From Chara braunii (lineage: Eukaryota; Streptophyta; Charophyceae; Charales; Characeae): a DNA stretch of 64,000 nt. Below the pieces are notes generated by a model that had not been told where the DNA came from, searched no databases, and saw only the letters and a program-made list of their open reading frames with translations. This document shows, one piece after another, positions 20,283 to 32,876 of this stretch; positions within the stretch are counted from its first letter, which is position 1; each line of letters opens with the position of its first letter. Made by a program: the position numbers and the translations under genes. The DNA lies in assembly GCA_003427395.1 (NCBI GenBank), contig BFEA01000573.1:536632-600631 (forward strand), written 5' to 3'.

Positions 20283-23091
20283 CTACCTCCTCAACTCCTC
20301 CTGGTTTTGCCTATATAACTGAGCCATAAGTCCATCTGCGGACTTCTCTACTATCCTACCCTGTCTATCATAAATCTTACTCCCTGCCTCTGAGACCTTC
20401 CCTTCTGCCTTGTCTTCAAGGAACTCGAGACAGTCCAGAGCCAGATGCATGCCCCTCTTGCAGTAGAAGCATAGCTGATCAACCTTCCTCTTGAACTTCT
20501 TCTTCCTGGGCTGAGGAGGTGACGATGAAGGAGATCCTACCAAGGTACTGACAACCCCCTGCTGCTCTGATCGAGGACCTGCGGTACTAACGACCTCTTG
20601 CTGCTCCATTCCAAGAACCGGTCCCCAGACCCAGATCCAGTAGTCCAAGATCCCAGTCTACTCCTCAAATCCCCTGTCGCTGGGACGTACTCAAGCGTGT
20701 CCAACCTCTGAGGTCTCCTCTCGACTGTGTCTCCTGGCACTGTCATGGGCTGCTCCTCAATCTCCTCTGGTCCATACTCAGGTGTGCCCAACCTCTGGAG
20801 CCCGCCCTCGATGACACCCTCCGCCTCAATCCCCATCTCCCTCTCAAGAGGCTCCTCTATCCTCTGCTCGGGTGAAAACAAACTCACCTCCTCCTGCATA
20901 GTATGCACTGCCTCAAGGAGCACACCCATGGATCCCTCTGCTGAGCCTTGAGCCGACTCACTCCTTGATGGTGGCAGCCCCTCCTCTACTGCCAAGGGTA
21001 CGATTGGGCCCGCTGCCGCCACTGGCAGCGTCGCGAGCTTAATAGGGGCTCTAAACTCGAACGCCTCTCTCTCCGCCTGCCTCTGGGCTCTCGCCTCCTC
21101 TGGCTCCAGGATCACTCTCCCCATAGGTGGCTCCTGACGAGGATCTGCTGCAGATGGTTGTCCTGGTAATCCATGTCTTGGCTGCCTCTGCTCTCCCTGC
21201 CTGCTGCTCTCTGGCTTGTCCACCTTTCCCTGGGTTTGCTGCCTCAGGCTCTCAATGATAGTTGCCTGGCTGGCCACCAATGCCCTGAGTTCCTGGATTT
21301 CCATCTCCATAGCCTCCAGGCGTACTCCATGACTTGCTTCCTTCATCTTCTTCCCTGCCAGATCGCCCTCCAATTACAAGTGCCGGTCAAAAGTTGTCTT
21401 GGTCAGGAACTTGATTTTTCGATCCAATATTTCTTCCGCCTTTCTTGCTACCCCAAACCCGGCTCTGACTGGCGAAGGAAGCTCCTCTCCTCTATGCTCC
21501 TGGATTTCCATCTCCATAGCCTCCAGGCGTACTCCATGGCTTGCTTCCTTCATCTTCTTCCCTGCCAGATCGCCCTCCAATAACAAGTGCCGGTCAAAAG
21601 TTGTCTTGGTCAGGAACTTGATTTTTCGATCCAATCTTTCTTCCGCATTTCTTGCTACCCCAAACCCGGCTCTGACTGGCGAAGGAAGCTCCTCTCCTCT
21701 CTGCTCCCAGAAGTCCCTCCACATCTCAGGGGTCGACCCTCTTCGGGATCTCTGCCTCCATCTCCTTCTCGGCCTGGCACGGCTCCTGGCGCGACTCTGC
21801 AGATGCTGGCTCTTCCAGGTCTGGGTGCTCCAGGGCATAAGCTGCTAGGTGCCTGTCAATCAGGGTCAAGGCTTCTCTCCTTACAGCTACCCTCTCTCTC
21901 CTCCTTTCTGCTCTCCCTTCTGACGAAGGGGCCTTTTTTGACGAAGGTAATGGGGCCTCCTCTCTCTGCAATCTCTCCCCTGTCTGGCGAGTGCTCCCTG
22001 GTGCATCCCCGAGTCTCAAACCCACCGCTGGTGTCTGTGGGGGCGTTTCCTCTCCAACCTCTATTACTTCCTTCCCTGCACGCCTCCCCTCATCGCCCAA
22101 CCCTCTCTCTCGCTGAGTATCCTGGACCTCCTCCCGTGGCACCTCCTCTCGTGGCACCTCCTCTCGTGGTACCTCCTCCGGTGGCACCTCCTTTTGTGAC
22201 ACCTCCTCTCGTGGTACCTCCTCCGCCTGCTCTCCATGCTTCTCACCCCAAGGCGACGCTCTCCACTGGGAGATATCCAAATGTGTCTCCAACTCCCTCA
22301 AGGGCCCCTCAGATTGCTGGCGGCTCCTCCTGTGTGCGTGCTGGCGACCTCCTCAATCCACCCTCGGTAAACCAATGGAACTCCATTGGTCCCAACCCAC
22401 ACTCAGGGTATGCCCCTTGCTCCTCAGCCTCTGGCTCCGACTCTGGTTCCTCTTCTCTCCTGGCTAGGGCCTTCCGTCCTCCTCGAGACGGTCTCGCATC
22501 CCTCGGCTCAGGGTCCCTCTACCTCTGACTCCTCTGACGCCTCTCGACTCTGGGCTAAGGGGGCTTCGGTCATCGAAAGGCCTCTCTCAGATGTGCCCTA
22601 CAACTCTCCCAGTCCCGGGCCATGTCTCTGACCTGCTTAGCCAGTGCCCTCTCCGCCTTTCTGGTCCAGAGGGGTAACGTCCTCGCCCACTCATCTCTCA
22701 GTATACCCTGCCCCAGCATGAACCACTCGAAGGAAGGGATAAAGTCTGCCACATTTCCGATCTCTAGACGGATCGGCCTGCCATCTAGTCCCACAGACGA
22801 GGGTCGCAACTCCTCCATCCTCGTCTCCACCTCCTGCCTCGTCGTCGCCTCCCTACGAATCCTGGCAACGGGCTCCTCGAACCTGCCTGCTCCCCTCAGT
22901 CTCTAGATTGCCTGGGCCACGGTCCAGCCCATACGCCTCGCATGCTCCCAGAAACTGTCCAGGAATAGCTCGATGTCCCCATCATCGTAGATCGGAGTAC
23001 TCTCTCGATGGCGAGGCCCATGCCGCTCATATCCTCCTGATACCCCCAACGGCCTCCGAGGCGGCCGTGTCCGCTTCCCTCCTCTCGGCAT
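20283..23091 (-). pseudogene. Second gag-like gene downstream of integrase
   Basis: The likely start is ATG at 23091, followed by a basic N-terminus (PRGGKRTRPPRRP). Helical gag-like segments follow: YDDGDIELFLDSFWEHARRM, then LPLWTRKAERALAKQ and DWESCRAHLREAF. A long E/P/R-rich linker has repeated EEVPR units (about 22130-22230). A coiled-coil stretch (ALVASQATIIESLRQQ) precedes a CCHC zinc knuckle, CFYCKRGMHLALDC, near 20432-20473. The frame is broken by a TAG at about 22903 and by stops or frameshifts in 22300-22570. A 207-bp in-frame duplication is present. Gag proteins coat the RNA in virus-like particles; the layout suggests a gag role, but this position after integrase is unusual and identity with gag is an inference. 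Confidence 0.65.
21291..21705. repeat. 207-bp in-frame tandem duplication
   Basis: The block beginning TCCTGGATTTCCATCTCC at 21291 is repeated from 21498, and the following CAAGTGCCGGTCAAAAG segments match. 207 bp equals 69 codons, so the duplication preserves the minus-strand frame. Confidence 0.9.
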
Positions 23092-23256
23092 GGCTGTCTT
23101 CGTAAAGTCAGACCTGCACAACAGGCGAAAGAGACAACAGGCACACATTGGGGTAAGCAAACAGGTGATAATCAAAGCAAGCCCAGACCAGACCACACTC
23201 ATACAACATGCATCCTACCTAACCTACACACCCTATTACTTATATTCTAAAGGCAG

Positions 23257-24773
23257 TCAGGTCATCTCTCTTACCTCTTCTCTCGCCGCAAATTTCTTCA
23301 GTCGCGTTCCAGATACCCAATCCTTCCACTCAGTCCCATTTAGCTCCTCAATCTGGTACGCTCCAAAATCTCCGACCCGTACAATCCGATAGGGACCTAA
23401 CCATCTCTTATCGAGTTTCCTGGACCACTGCTTTTCCAGCGGTGAATCGTAGAGAAGCACGACATCCCCAACTGCCAAGGGTACTTTCCTCTCCCGCGCA
23501 GGCTGATCCCATCGAGCCTTATCATCCATACGGCTTCTCGCCACCTGATCGGACGCCTCCTGAATCCTTTCTTCTATCGCCCGTATCTGCCACGCCCGAA
23601 TATCGAGCAGTTCTTCGAATGACAGACTAACTTCCAGATCCTGGCGTCTCCATGTCTTAAGAAAACTCTCGATAGGGAAGGTGGCGTGCCTTCCATACCA
23701 CAGCGTCGCCGGTGCATACTTGGTGGACCTTTTTATTGTAATGTTCTCGACAAAGAACGTTGCCCTTAGGTATCTTGGCCATTGATTAGGCCTACCTTCG
23801 GTCCACTTAGCCAGGAGGCTCATAATGGTACTATGTCCTCTCTCCACGGGAGCATTTGCCTGGGGGTGCGCGACCGTGGTGTAATTGGTTGCCACACCAT
23901 ACCTTGATAACAGTTTTTGCACCCTTGGTAGGTAAACTCCGATCCCCTGTCCATTACGAATTCCCTGACGAAAGGATAGCGCAGATAATATTCCTCGATG
24001 CAGCTCACTAAGACTAAACCGGTCTTTGTGCGAATAGCACGCCCGTCTACGAATCCAGACAGGTTATCGTGCGCATCGAAGATATAGTTATAGCCCTGAT
24101 CCCCAAGCGGCATAAACAGTAGATCGAGATGCACTACAGCCCCCACCTCTCGCTCTAGCCTTGGATGCAGCGGCTCTCCTTGCCTTGAACGGGATCTCTC
24201 CTGGCAGGGTACGCAAGATCGACAGAACTTCCCGACCATGTCCATCATCTCATCCCAGTAGTACAACTCACTTATCTTGGCATACGTGGCTTGTACCCCT
24301 CGATGCCCTCCTGCAATGCCATCGTGAAGTGCTGCTACGACGTCGATCTGACGATTCCTACCGCAGACGACTCTCCTGGGATTCCCCACTTCTCTTCTCA
24401 CGAAAAGGTGGCCGTCTTGCACTAAGTAGCGGTGCAGCATCCTCTGAGTCCTATCGCTTGCATCCCTTAGCTGCATTTCGCAGGACAAAAGAAGTCCCAG
24501 CTCTAGGTAGATCCCATCATACTCCTCTGCACGAAAGATCTCCTTAATCTCCCGTTCCTCGAGCTCGTCGTCCTGGCTCTCGGGCATTTCGTCCACATTC
24601 CCTGCCGGGTTCAACGAGCCTGACTGGTCGAGACTTTCCTCCAATAACGTGTTGACGAAGAGATACATTCCTCCCATCAGGTCCTCATGCCATTCTACCT
24701 GGTCAGACCCTTCCTCAATCGTCCTCATATCCTCCACCAGGCTATGCGAGATGGCCAGCGCTAACTCCATCAT
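23257..24773 (-). pseudogene. Integrase (pol C-terminus)
   Basis: The HHCC zinc domain reads LHDGIAGGHRG ... CRSCVPCQERSRSR. The catalytic core follows: first Asp in VVHLDLLFMP, second Asp in FVMDRGSEF, and the Glu in NAPVERGHSTIMSLL. The C-terminal GPY/F module is visible as KRWLGPYRIV. A frameshift at about 23915-23935 separates the second Asp from the Glu. The protein inserts cDNA into host DNA. No chromodomain follows the GPY module, and the frame ends at 23257. Confidence 0.93.
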
Positions 24774-25009
24774 CCACTGAACATTCTTACCACCTCAGGA
24801 ATCCTCTTATTAAAAGGGTTTGAGGACTAGCTTGGCCCTCTTTTCATACCCATTCGGCGCTTGCCAGATAGGATAGCCTGCACAGCTGGGCACTCGCGGC
24901 GACCACTTGTTGATGTGGAGACGAACATCTTCTTCCTGATCCAGAAATCCATCAACTGGGGGCGTATTCTCCACCACCTCCCCTTCCTATTTATCCCAGT
25001 TGATCCGAC
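24774..25009 (-). other. pol linker between RNase H and integrase
   Basis: A short stretch inside pol without a long open frame. It is probably the degraded RNase H-integrase connection. Confidence 0.6.
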
Positions 25010-25447
25010 TTAGCCGTCCGCCCGGTTCTTACTACCAGGAATCCGTTCCAATTCGAAATTGAACATCCAGATGTACGTCAACCATCTGACAACCGTCGGA
25101 TCCGATGGAACGTAATTCCTTAGAGAGTAGGCCAAGGCGGTCGGATCTACTCTCAAAATAAACCTCCTGCCGAAGATGTAGTTCCGGAAGATCCGCAGAA
25201 AGTGGAGGACGGCAAGGGTCTCCCTCTTGAACTGAGAGTAGTTCCTCTCTGTCGTACAGAGAGTCCGACTCTCAAATCGCAAGGGCCTTTCCTTTCCTTC
25301 CATGTCTGCCTGAATTAGAATTCCTCCTAAGGCAGTTGGCCCCGCATCTGTTTCGACAATGAATGGTCGTGTTTCCGTGACATCATAATCTGACGCTCCT
25401 AGCACCAACCCTCCTTCTCGAAATTCCTCCTTCATCATAGTCACCAC
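25010..25447 (-). pseudogene. RNase H domain of pol
   Basis: RPFIVETDAGPTALGGIL is the Ty3/gypsy RNase H start (canonical D-S/A). It is followed by RTLCTTERNYSQFKRETLAV with the catalytic Glu, and FILRVDPTALAY (usually TDH; VDP here). The domain degrades the RNA template during reverse transcription. It is separated from RT by a short out-of-frame segment (25448-25543). Confidence 0.9.
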
Positions 25448-25543
25448 CTCTTCTTGTTCTTCACCCCAAACCCATTCCTGGTCCTGACGAACTAACTTCC
25501 TCAGATGTTCACTCTTAGCGGCAAAGTTCTTGACGAAGGCCCT

Positions 25544-26431
25544 CTAAAATCCACACGTACCAAGGAAGTTCCTGACATCAGTTATTGAGTGGAACGGAAC
25601 TGGCCACTCAATAATCTTGTCCGTCTTCTTCACATCCGGTCTTCGGCCCTCCTCGCTGCAGACGAACCCCAAAATAGTCGCTTCCCTCATGCAGTGTCTG
25701 GATTTGGCCCCGCTCGCCGTGAGGTTATGTTCCTCGAGCAGGCTCAGGACTTTTTCGAGGTCCTGGATATGCTTCCAGACAAAGCGCCTCACCCCTGGCG
25801 AGACTTCGTCGCTTTCCTTCACTGTCGGCCCCTTCACCGTCAAATCATCGATGTATGGCTGTCTGATATGGGGGCTGACTGACTGCATAGCCCGAATCAT
25901 GGCCCGTTGGACCATTGCTACCGCATTGGTCCACCCTTGCGGGGCCATGTTCATGTGGATTAGCCCTCGCGGCGTGTGCATAGCCGTCACAGGCCTGTCC
26001 GGCGGGTAGACTGGGAACTAATCATAATCTGAGTAAAGGTCTATAAGTGAGATTATAGGCCTTCCAGCACAGGATTCTGACAACACGTCTGCATTGGGCA
26101 ACCCTCCAGCATCCCGCACGGTCACCACATTCAGTCTTTGCAAATTTTGCACCCACCGCAGCGTCCCGTTAGGCTTGATAAAGCAGAACCATGGGGACGC
26201 ATACGGTCCACTCGAATAATCGGTGACGTGCGTACGTATTTTGCCGTCGAGGTAATCCACCACCTTCTTTTCATCGTCAGGATTGGGATATCGCGCCCCT
26301 CTCATGTTCCAAGGATCGTGTGGCACGGTATGGATGCGGATCATAGGTATCTTGTCCACATCCAGCCTGTCACGCTCCTCGTCACTAAACGCATAGGCGC
26401 GATGCCTCCTCTTCATCAACTCCACTATCAA
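25544..26431 (-). pseudogene. Reverse transcriptase domain of pol
   Basis: The first part contains SGPYASPWFCFIKPNGTLRW and LIDLYSDYD (motif A region). After a TAG stop at about 26018 the same frame resumes with FPVYPPDRP, HMNMAPQGWTNAV (motif B) and the catalytic box RQPYIDDLTVKG (YIDD, 25845-25856). Thumb-like text ILGFVCSEEGRRPDVKKTD follows. TAG is one change from CAG (Gln). Confidence 0.93.
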
Positions 26432-27011
26432 CGTTCGCTCCTAAGGCAGTAGGAAGTCGGGTTCCCCTATAATCAACTTCCCCTTGTTCCCTTCGTTGAT
26501 ACGACATGGCCCTGCTATAGCACTTTCCCTCATTCGTCGTATCAACCCTCGTTTCCTCCCGTAGTATGCTTCCTTATCTTCTGTGACGAGGACGGGAACC
26601 GGACGACACTTCTTATCTACCATCTTGTACCGCCTTTGGGAACCCTGCTTGAGTCGTCCCCTAAAAAAGGCCGACTCACAGATTGTGCTTGCGCTGATGC
26701 GGGGTTCCTTCCGCTGTCCGGGAGCCGATATACCAACTCCAACCTTCCTGCCTCGCGGCATTTTAAAACTTGCTCCCTCAAGGCCTGGATGGCATCCGGA
26801 TCTGCCATCTCATGCGCGGCCACCAAGTCCATGACCTTCCCTACGTCCGACAGGCTGAGGGAAAATGCTTCCACCTCTCTCCTGCTTCGGGCTCCGCCCG
26901 AAGCCTTCGGCGCTCGCCCTCCGATTCTTCGATCGTGAAGGATCCTGGGTTGGGCCGGTTCCTTATACTCCTTGGCCCTGTGTTTCTGCAGGTAACTATC
27001 TCGTAATTCCC
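26432..27011 (-). pseudogene. pol spacer between protease and RT
   Basis: Overlapping short frames (26441-26761 and 26617-27027) encode charged sequence without a domain I recognise. The collinear position suggests the protease-RT linker of pol, with at least one frameshift. Confidence 0.55.
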
Positions 27012-27520
27012 TCAGGCAGGGTCGCATAGGAGAAGGATTAGAGTCCCGTCATGCTTGTTGAATATCACGGTCTCCGTTCTGCTTAGGAATGACCTCCCCA
27101 GGAGGATTCCGTGATCCACGCCCGGCATGATGAAGAAGCAAGCCCAGGCCTCACCTTTCCAACCTCGATGAGTACATTCGAGGCTGTCCCACAAAATACG
27201 GCCTTGCAGCTGGCTCCGTGCAGAATACCGCAGTTAGAACGGTCTATATCCATCCCGAATCTGATCGCGTCCGCCTCCCAGATGATGTTCATTTTCGCCC
27301 CGGTGTCCACCATTGCTGCACACTTGGAGCCTTTTACCACTAAATCCACCGTGCCGCAGGCCACGCACTTCGAATCCATCTTCGTGCCTGACTCCGCCCA
27401 CTCTGCCTCCTTGGGCAGAATCGTGCCCAGATGGACGTTGGGCACCAAGCGCCACGACAACCTCCCCTTCAGTTCATCGCGGAGTCGTGGGGCCGACGCT
27501 AGGATTTCCTTCAGGGTCAT
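27012..27520 (-). pseudogene. Aspartic protease, start of pol
   Basis: It begins MTLKEILASAPRLRDELKG and contains the retropepsin active site AAMVDTGAKMNII (DTG). In a shifted frame, MPGVDHGILLGRSFL gives the second conserved glycine/leucine motif. The start ATG overlaps the gag stop as ATGA, with pol in another frame. The protease cleaves Gag and Pol polyproteins. A frameshift near 27090-27190 breaks this copy. Confidence 0.88.
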
Positions 27521-29899
27521 ATTTCATTATGCCATTCCAGCAGCCCGATCACTTTCTCCACTTCAAACCCCTCCTCCAATCGAACCACATACTTCTTCCT
27601 TTTGGGCGGTCCGTCGCGTACGACCGGCTCGGCCTCTCCCCTGGCTCCCTTTTTCCTTGCCCGCTGCTCCGCTCTCTGATCCTCCTCCCTGCGCAGCCTC
27701 TCGTCCTTTTCCTCCTCATTGTCGTCATCCTCCACTTCTACAGCCTCCTTTCTTTTTCCTGGCCTGGCTCCCTCCGTGGAGGCTCTTGGCTGGCGCTGGC
27801 TTTGGCTTGATTTCTCGTTCGTGCTGTCTGTGCCAGTCGGGCCTGCGGGGTGAGGGGTCTCCCCATCATTCCCGATTGTGGGCACGACCCCACCACATTT
27901 ACTCTGGGTCGCTCAGACGCTGACTCCAGACCAGAGTCGTAGAGGAATACCTTGGGGATGTTAGACTTCCATTTCCTCACCTCCTCACACAGGCCCACCA
28001 ACTTCTGTTGGTACCTCCCCATCTTATCCAACATGTCCTCCATTTTCCCCAACAAGACGAACGAAGGTTCCATCCTTTCTTTCTCATTCTCGTCATCTGA
28101 CTCAATGATTATGGGCTCTTCCCCCTTACTTCCTCCTCCCGGCCCTTGAGTCACTTCCTCATCGCTTCCCACTTCCTCTACCCCAATCGGTGGTTCTTCC
28201 TTTTCCTGCCATAACCTGAATTCCTCTATCCCCACCGACGGTCCTTTCTTCTCCTGCCATAGCCTGAACATGGCAGGGAATGGCGGCCCAGCTGCTGCCC
28301 TTCGTTGGGCTTCCGCCCTCACTCCTCCAAGCCTTCTGTCAATAGCCTCCCCAAACTGATCGTAGATGTTCCCATCCATAGTGGAGGAAATCAGCCCGCT
28401 CCTCTCGTCTTCCCGTCCTATATTACAAAACCTTATAGTGTGGCCTTGTTGGTCACAATGTTGGCAGATGGTCGTCCTCCAGTCAAAACAAGGTCTTCCA
28501 TACCCCTGACTTCTCTGATCCCCCTGGCCTTGATCCCCCTGGCCTTGGTACCCTTGGCCTTGGTACCCCTGGCCTTGGTACCCCTGACCTTGATTCCCTT
28601 GGCCTTGGTACCCCTGGCCTTAATACCCCTGGCCTTGACTCCCTTGGCCCTGGTACCCTTGGCCTTGACCATTCCATTGCCTTCCTCTTCCGCCGTCATT
28701 CCTGCCTCGCCCCCTTCCTCCACCCCTCCCTCCGTTGCCTTGATTGCCCTGCCCCTGGTTCCCACCTCCTGCCACGCTTCCCTATGAACTCGGAGCGGGT
28801 GACGGTGGCGGGGCCACAGGCTGGGCCTGGGCTGCAGGGTAGAAGGGTGGCGGCATACTCGTTTGCGGTCCGGCTACTGGTGACGGGCTACCCCATGGTA
28901 CGATTGCATTGATCACCGTCCAGGGCCACTGTCCGTAGGAGGGCGCCCCTCCTTGCGAGGGGCCCGTACTAGACGATGGAGCCGCCACATTCAAAGGGGT
29001 TGCTGTCAAGGCCTGAGGCACCTGCGCTTTTCCTGATCCCTGTCTGCCCTGCGCCAAGTTACGCACTTTGCGTTGGGCGTTCGTCAGGCGCTGCGGCACC
29101 GACTCTTTCTCTTCCCAGAGCTCCTCCTGAACAGCCTCCTCTATCACCGGCTCCGTTCCTTTCACTTGGACAGTCGTTACTACCCTCCTTTGCACCACCG
29201 GCTCTGTCGCATACCCCAGCTGTGCCAATACGTCGGTAACAATCCTTGTTACCCCGGGATTCCAGAAGTGGTCACATCTCTTTCCTTTCTCTTCTGCCTT
29301 TGCAGGCGTACCTGACGTTGCTCCACCTGGTCCAAACACCCAACTTCCACCTTTTTGTCAATGGTGGCCCAGGTGAGCCTGGTGCTACCCCCTCCATGTC
29401 TCGTCAACTCGACGGCCTCCGATGCCGTGAGCAACCCTAGGAAAATGGCGCACTGTGCTTCCTCCGAAATTTCATGGACCTTCCGCTCCCTCTTCTTAAA
29501 TTCTTGAACAAAGCCCCCTATCGTCGTAAAATCCTCGTTGTTCATTGCCTCAAGGTCCGCGGTAGTCAATAGCCCGTCTCCCAGGCGGTATTTCCTCTGC
29601 ATCCCCTCCTTGAACCTCTCCCAGCTACCTTGGGTCGCATCTATGACTTTCTTCACTTCCTGGTGGTAGTTGTGGAGGACATACTGAAGAATGCGTTGGA
29701 ACTTTACAACGTCCGACCGCCCGACCAAAGTTTGTTCCACCCGCTCCAGCCATTCTGAAACCCTCTCCCCACAAAAGTGGAAGGTATCAACTTTAGGGAT
29801 ATTGCTCGGGTTCCTTTCATGCCGGTCAATGGCCGCAATGAGGTCATCGAGCGTCAGACCCTTCTTGGGACCACCCGATGCGCCGCCGCCCTACGACAT
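27517..29899 (-). pseudogene. Gag polyprotein of the LTR element
   Basis: The start is ATG at 29899, but the third codon is TAG. The next in-frame text has VDTFHFCGERVSEWLERVEQ, then WERFKEGMQRKYRLGDG and EEAQCAIFLGLLTASEAVEL, a retrotransposon gag core. A frameshift near 29330 leads to a proline/alanine-rich segment. A Gly-Gln repeat region (about 28500-28680) is followed by the CCHC knuckle ICQHCDQQGHTIRFC (about 28430-28475). A charged tail with DMLDKMGRYQQKLVGLCEEV follows. At least two further stops occur, including CAA-to-TAA within the repeats. The tail ends LLEWHNEI at 27517. Confidence 0.88.
28500..28680 (-). repeat. 15-bp tandem repeats encoding GYQGQ-type pentapeptides
   Basis: GGTACCAAGGCCAGG-like units repeat about 12 times, giving low-complexity G/Q/Y sequence just before the gag zinc knuckle. 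All three frames stay largely open because of the repeat. Confidence 0.9.
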
Positions 29900-30198
29900 C
29901 CTGACAGACCTTTCTCGTCAAGCTCTCTGATAAGAGAAAAACAAGCACATCCCTTTATTCAGCATTACACCTTGACCGGTCTATTCCATCCGTCCTACCT
30001 AAGCCTTAGTACGTACCTTTACCCAATGCTACACGTTCGTCCTTCATACCTTGCCTTACTCAGATAGGTAAATTTCCTCACCTATACTTAGTCATTCATT
30101 ATTTTTTCTCACTTTTTCGTCCTTCCTTTATGCCTTTTCTCACTCACTTCTCATACCCGGATGTCGTTCCACCAGTGACAACGGTAGGCTTTCCGTTA
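29900..30198 (-). other. Leader between primer site and gag
   Basis: A non-coding leader of about 300 bp on the element strand. Nothing else is recognised. Confidence 0.6.
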
Positions 30199-30216
30199 TC
30201 CCCGGCAACGGCGCCA
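30199..30216 (-). promoter_or_regulatory. Primer binding site complementary to tRNA-Asp
   Basis: On the element strand the site reads TGGCGCCGTTGCCGGGGA, complementary over 18 nt to the 3' end, including CCA, of plant tRNA-Asp(GUC). It begins 2 bp inside the 5' LTR boundary, where minus-strand cDNA priming is expected. This fixes element orientation and the inner LTR edge. Confidence 0.93.
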
Positions 30217-32029
30217 CCTGTCGAGCGCATCGGTCCGGCACCGCACCAGGGCAGCGCGGGACCCTCCCGGCCGGGTCACGCAGAAGTTGATTTAAATCCT
30301 TCTTCGCAGATAATACATGTTGAGGTTCCTTAAGCCGCTCCGGCCGAGTGCGTCAGCCATGCCTCTCGCGAGCCCCTACGACAGGATAGGGCCTACACGA
30401 GGCACGGCTTACCTACACCTTACGGGAGCTGTCACCTCCCTTCGGTGCGCGTATCCCCGCCGAGCTACCAGTCCACAATACGAAAGCTAATCAGTTGCAA
30501 TCGCAGAGGTGGACCAGCCGAGGGCGTTTCTCGTTCGCTGTAGCATAGGGGTACGCGCGGTAATACACCTCTATCGGACCCGCACGCGTATCGGCATCTT
30601 GGGGAGGCTGAGGTCCCAAGCGCGACCTATCGTCGGTCGACAAGGACGCATCCCACACACCACGCGCACACCACTCTAACAAGTACCAAAAATAAAACAC
30701 GCGTATACACACACGTACGAAACAACACAACATAATAACGCGACAGCGCTCCTGGCCCCTCGGTATCCAACCCATAACTTTCCGACGCGGAAATCAGGTA
30801 AGCGTCGCGCGCAATACTTAGTATAAAACTGCACTGACTCAAAGCCTACTCATATCAACTTACAATGCAGGCGTACGCAAGCAGTCGCAATGATGGCGTA
30901 CTATGTAGTGCCCATAATCAAGCGGTCCCTCGTGGATCCGAGTACTGCTTATGACACGCAAGTGTCAGACTCGAAGTGTCGTGAGGGCCTAACCCTTCAC
31001 GACACTGCACGGCTGAAGGACTAGTCGTGCAGCCGCCGCGGCACCTCCGACTCTCGGCCTGAGTGTCTCGGTAGGCAAATCAAATAGGCTCTGCGCGAGG
31101 GAAAACCCCTCCCAAGCAGAGCCTAGGGCTTGGGGTGTCCTGGACAAGGACCTCGAATCCCGGCCCAGGACCAAACATCTGACTAAGAAAAATCATCAAA
31201 AAGCAAGAACGAAAATAGAAGGAGAGGTCTCCCCTAAGCCCCTCAGCCTCAGCTTCTGAGTAGGATTTTAGTATGGGGACTCTTAAACCCATGCAAACAT
31301 TCATCCCAAGTATACCCATATAAACATATATAAGGGTTAAGTACGTGACGATCACTTCTCACGGCCTCACTGCGGTCTCTCACAATAATACGTATATATG
31401 TGATTGTAGGCAACCAAATCCAGAATCTGATTCACAGCACATACCTGCAATCACATCAACAAACCAAATCAACAACCCACACACTACACGGAGTCAACCC
31501 CAACCACCTTCGACACTCATACCCCTCGCTTTAGCCGTGCAAGCCCCAAAACCTCTTGTCCAACCAACCTTAATTAAATACTCAGTACCTTTGTTAAATG
31601 ATCATTCAATAAAAGTCCGGGTGAAACCTTAATAAAAACAACGAAATCACCAGAGCTAAAGCCTTTTAGGTTGAGTGTAGAGAGAGAGAGTTGAAATTGA
31701 GTCGTACACCGACGAATCGGCAACCGACCTGTTATCAGTGATAACAGAAAGTGATCCTTAAGGGATCAAGCTGGATCTAGCCCTGGACTTGAATCAAATG
31801 ATCAAAAAGACNTGTAACACACCNCANACCAATCCCCAAGCTAAGATCATAAGTGTATGGAGAATACAACTCCATAATACATCCTCACTCAAAATCTCCC
31901 TATAAACTAAGCCTAAGTCTACCTCTAAGTCAGTGCTTAAGCCAAAGGTAGACCAACTGCAGAATCTCCCTCATTCAGGGCGGATCGCCTGAATCTCCAC
32001 CTGTCAAAATATAATCTATCTCCTCTAAA

Positions 32030-32650
32030 CTAAAAAAAATTTGGCAGCGCTTTCCGTAGGAAAAGTGTCTTTCCAAAATTGATATAAGCTCAAATATGAA
32101 CGCAAAAATAATCTCTAACTCCTGGAAAGTCAAATTTTGTTGAACTCCCTGATTTAGTAAAGATTTGGGCAGCACTCCCTTTACAAAGGGAGACTTCCCA
32201 GATTTATACTAAGTCAGATTTGAACTCACAAGACAAACTTGAGTTCAATTTAGATAAGATTTAACTAACTCCTAAGTTTTCCAGAAATTCCGACAGCACT
32301 CCCTCTAAAAAAGTGTTTTCCTAAAATTTATACAAAGCGAGGTCCAGAATTTAAGAATAATATTGACTTCTCAAAGTCCAATTTTGTCTAACTCCCTGAA
32401 TTAGTAAAAATTTGGGCAACACTCCCTCTAGAAAAGGAGACTTTCCAGATTTATACTAAGCCATATATGGAAAAGACAAGTTAAACTCTAACAAGTCAAA
32501 AGTTGACTAACTTATTGGATTTGTAGAAATTTCGGCAGCGCTTCCCGTAGGAAAAGTAGCTTGCCACGATTTATACAAAGTCAAGTATAAGAAAAAAATC
32601 TCAGAAAATTCGGGAATTGACCTAAGTAAAAAAAAGTTATTACAGAAAAT
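32030..32650. repeat. 122-bp tandem array inside the right LTR
   Basis: The same five-unit array as at 12690-13310, nearly identical between the two LTRs. Confidence 0.85.
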
Positions 32651-32876
32651 GCAGGAATTGACACTAAATCCTATGGCTCTAGCACGTGGCGAGCAACTAA
32701 AGCAACTACCTATAATACTGAAGCCCAAACTAACTAGTCATCTCATCCAGTCACATGCAAACCAAACCACGAATGTAAGTACTCTCACCATCCCAACTTC
32801 ATTTCATATAGACAGTTCATGAATCTTCAAGTCCTTGAATCCTTATACCCATCTTACATAAGACATAGAATTAGAC

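Noticed and set aside
28433-28765. Separate K/G/A-repeat protein
   Set aside because: It is an off-frame reading of the 15-bp gag repeats. The frame with the CCHC knuckle gives the G/Q-rich version.
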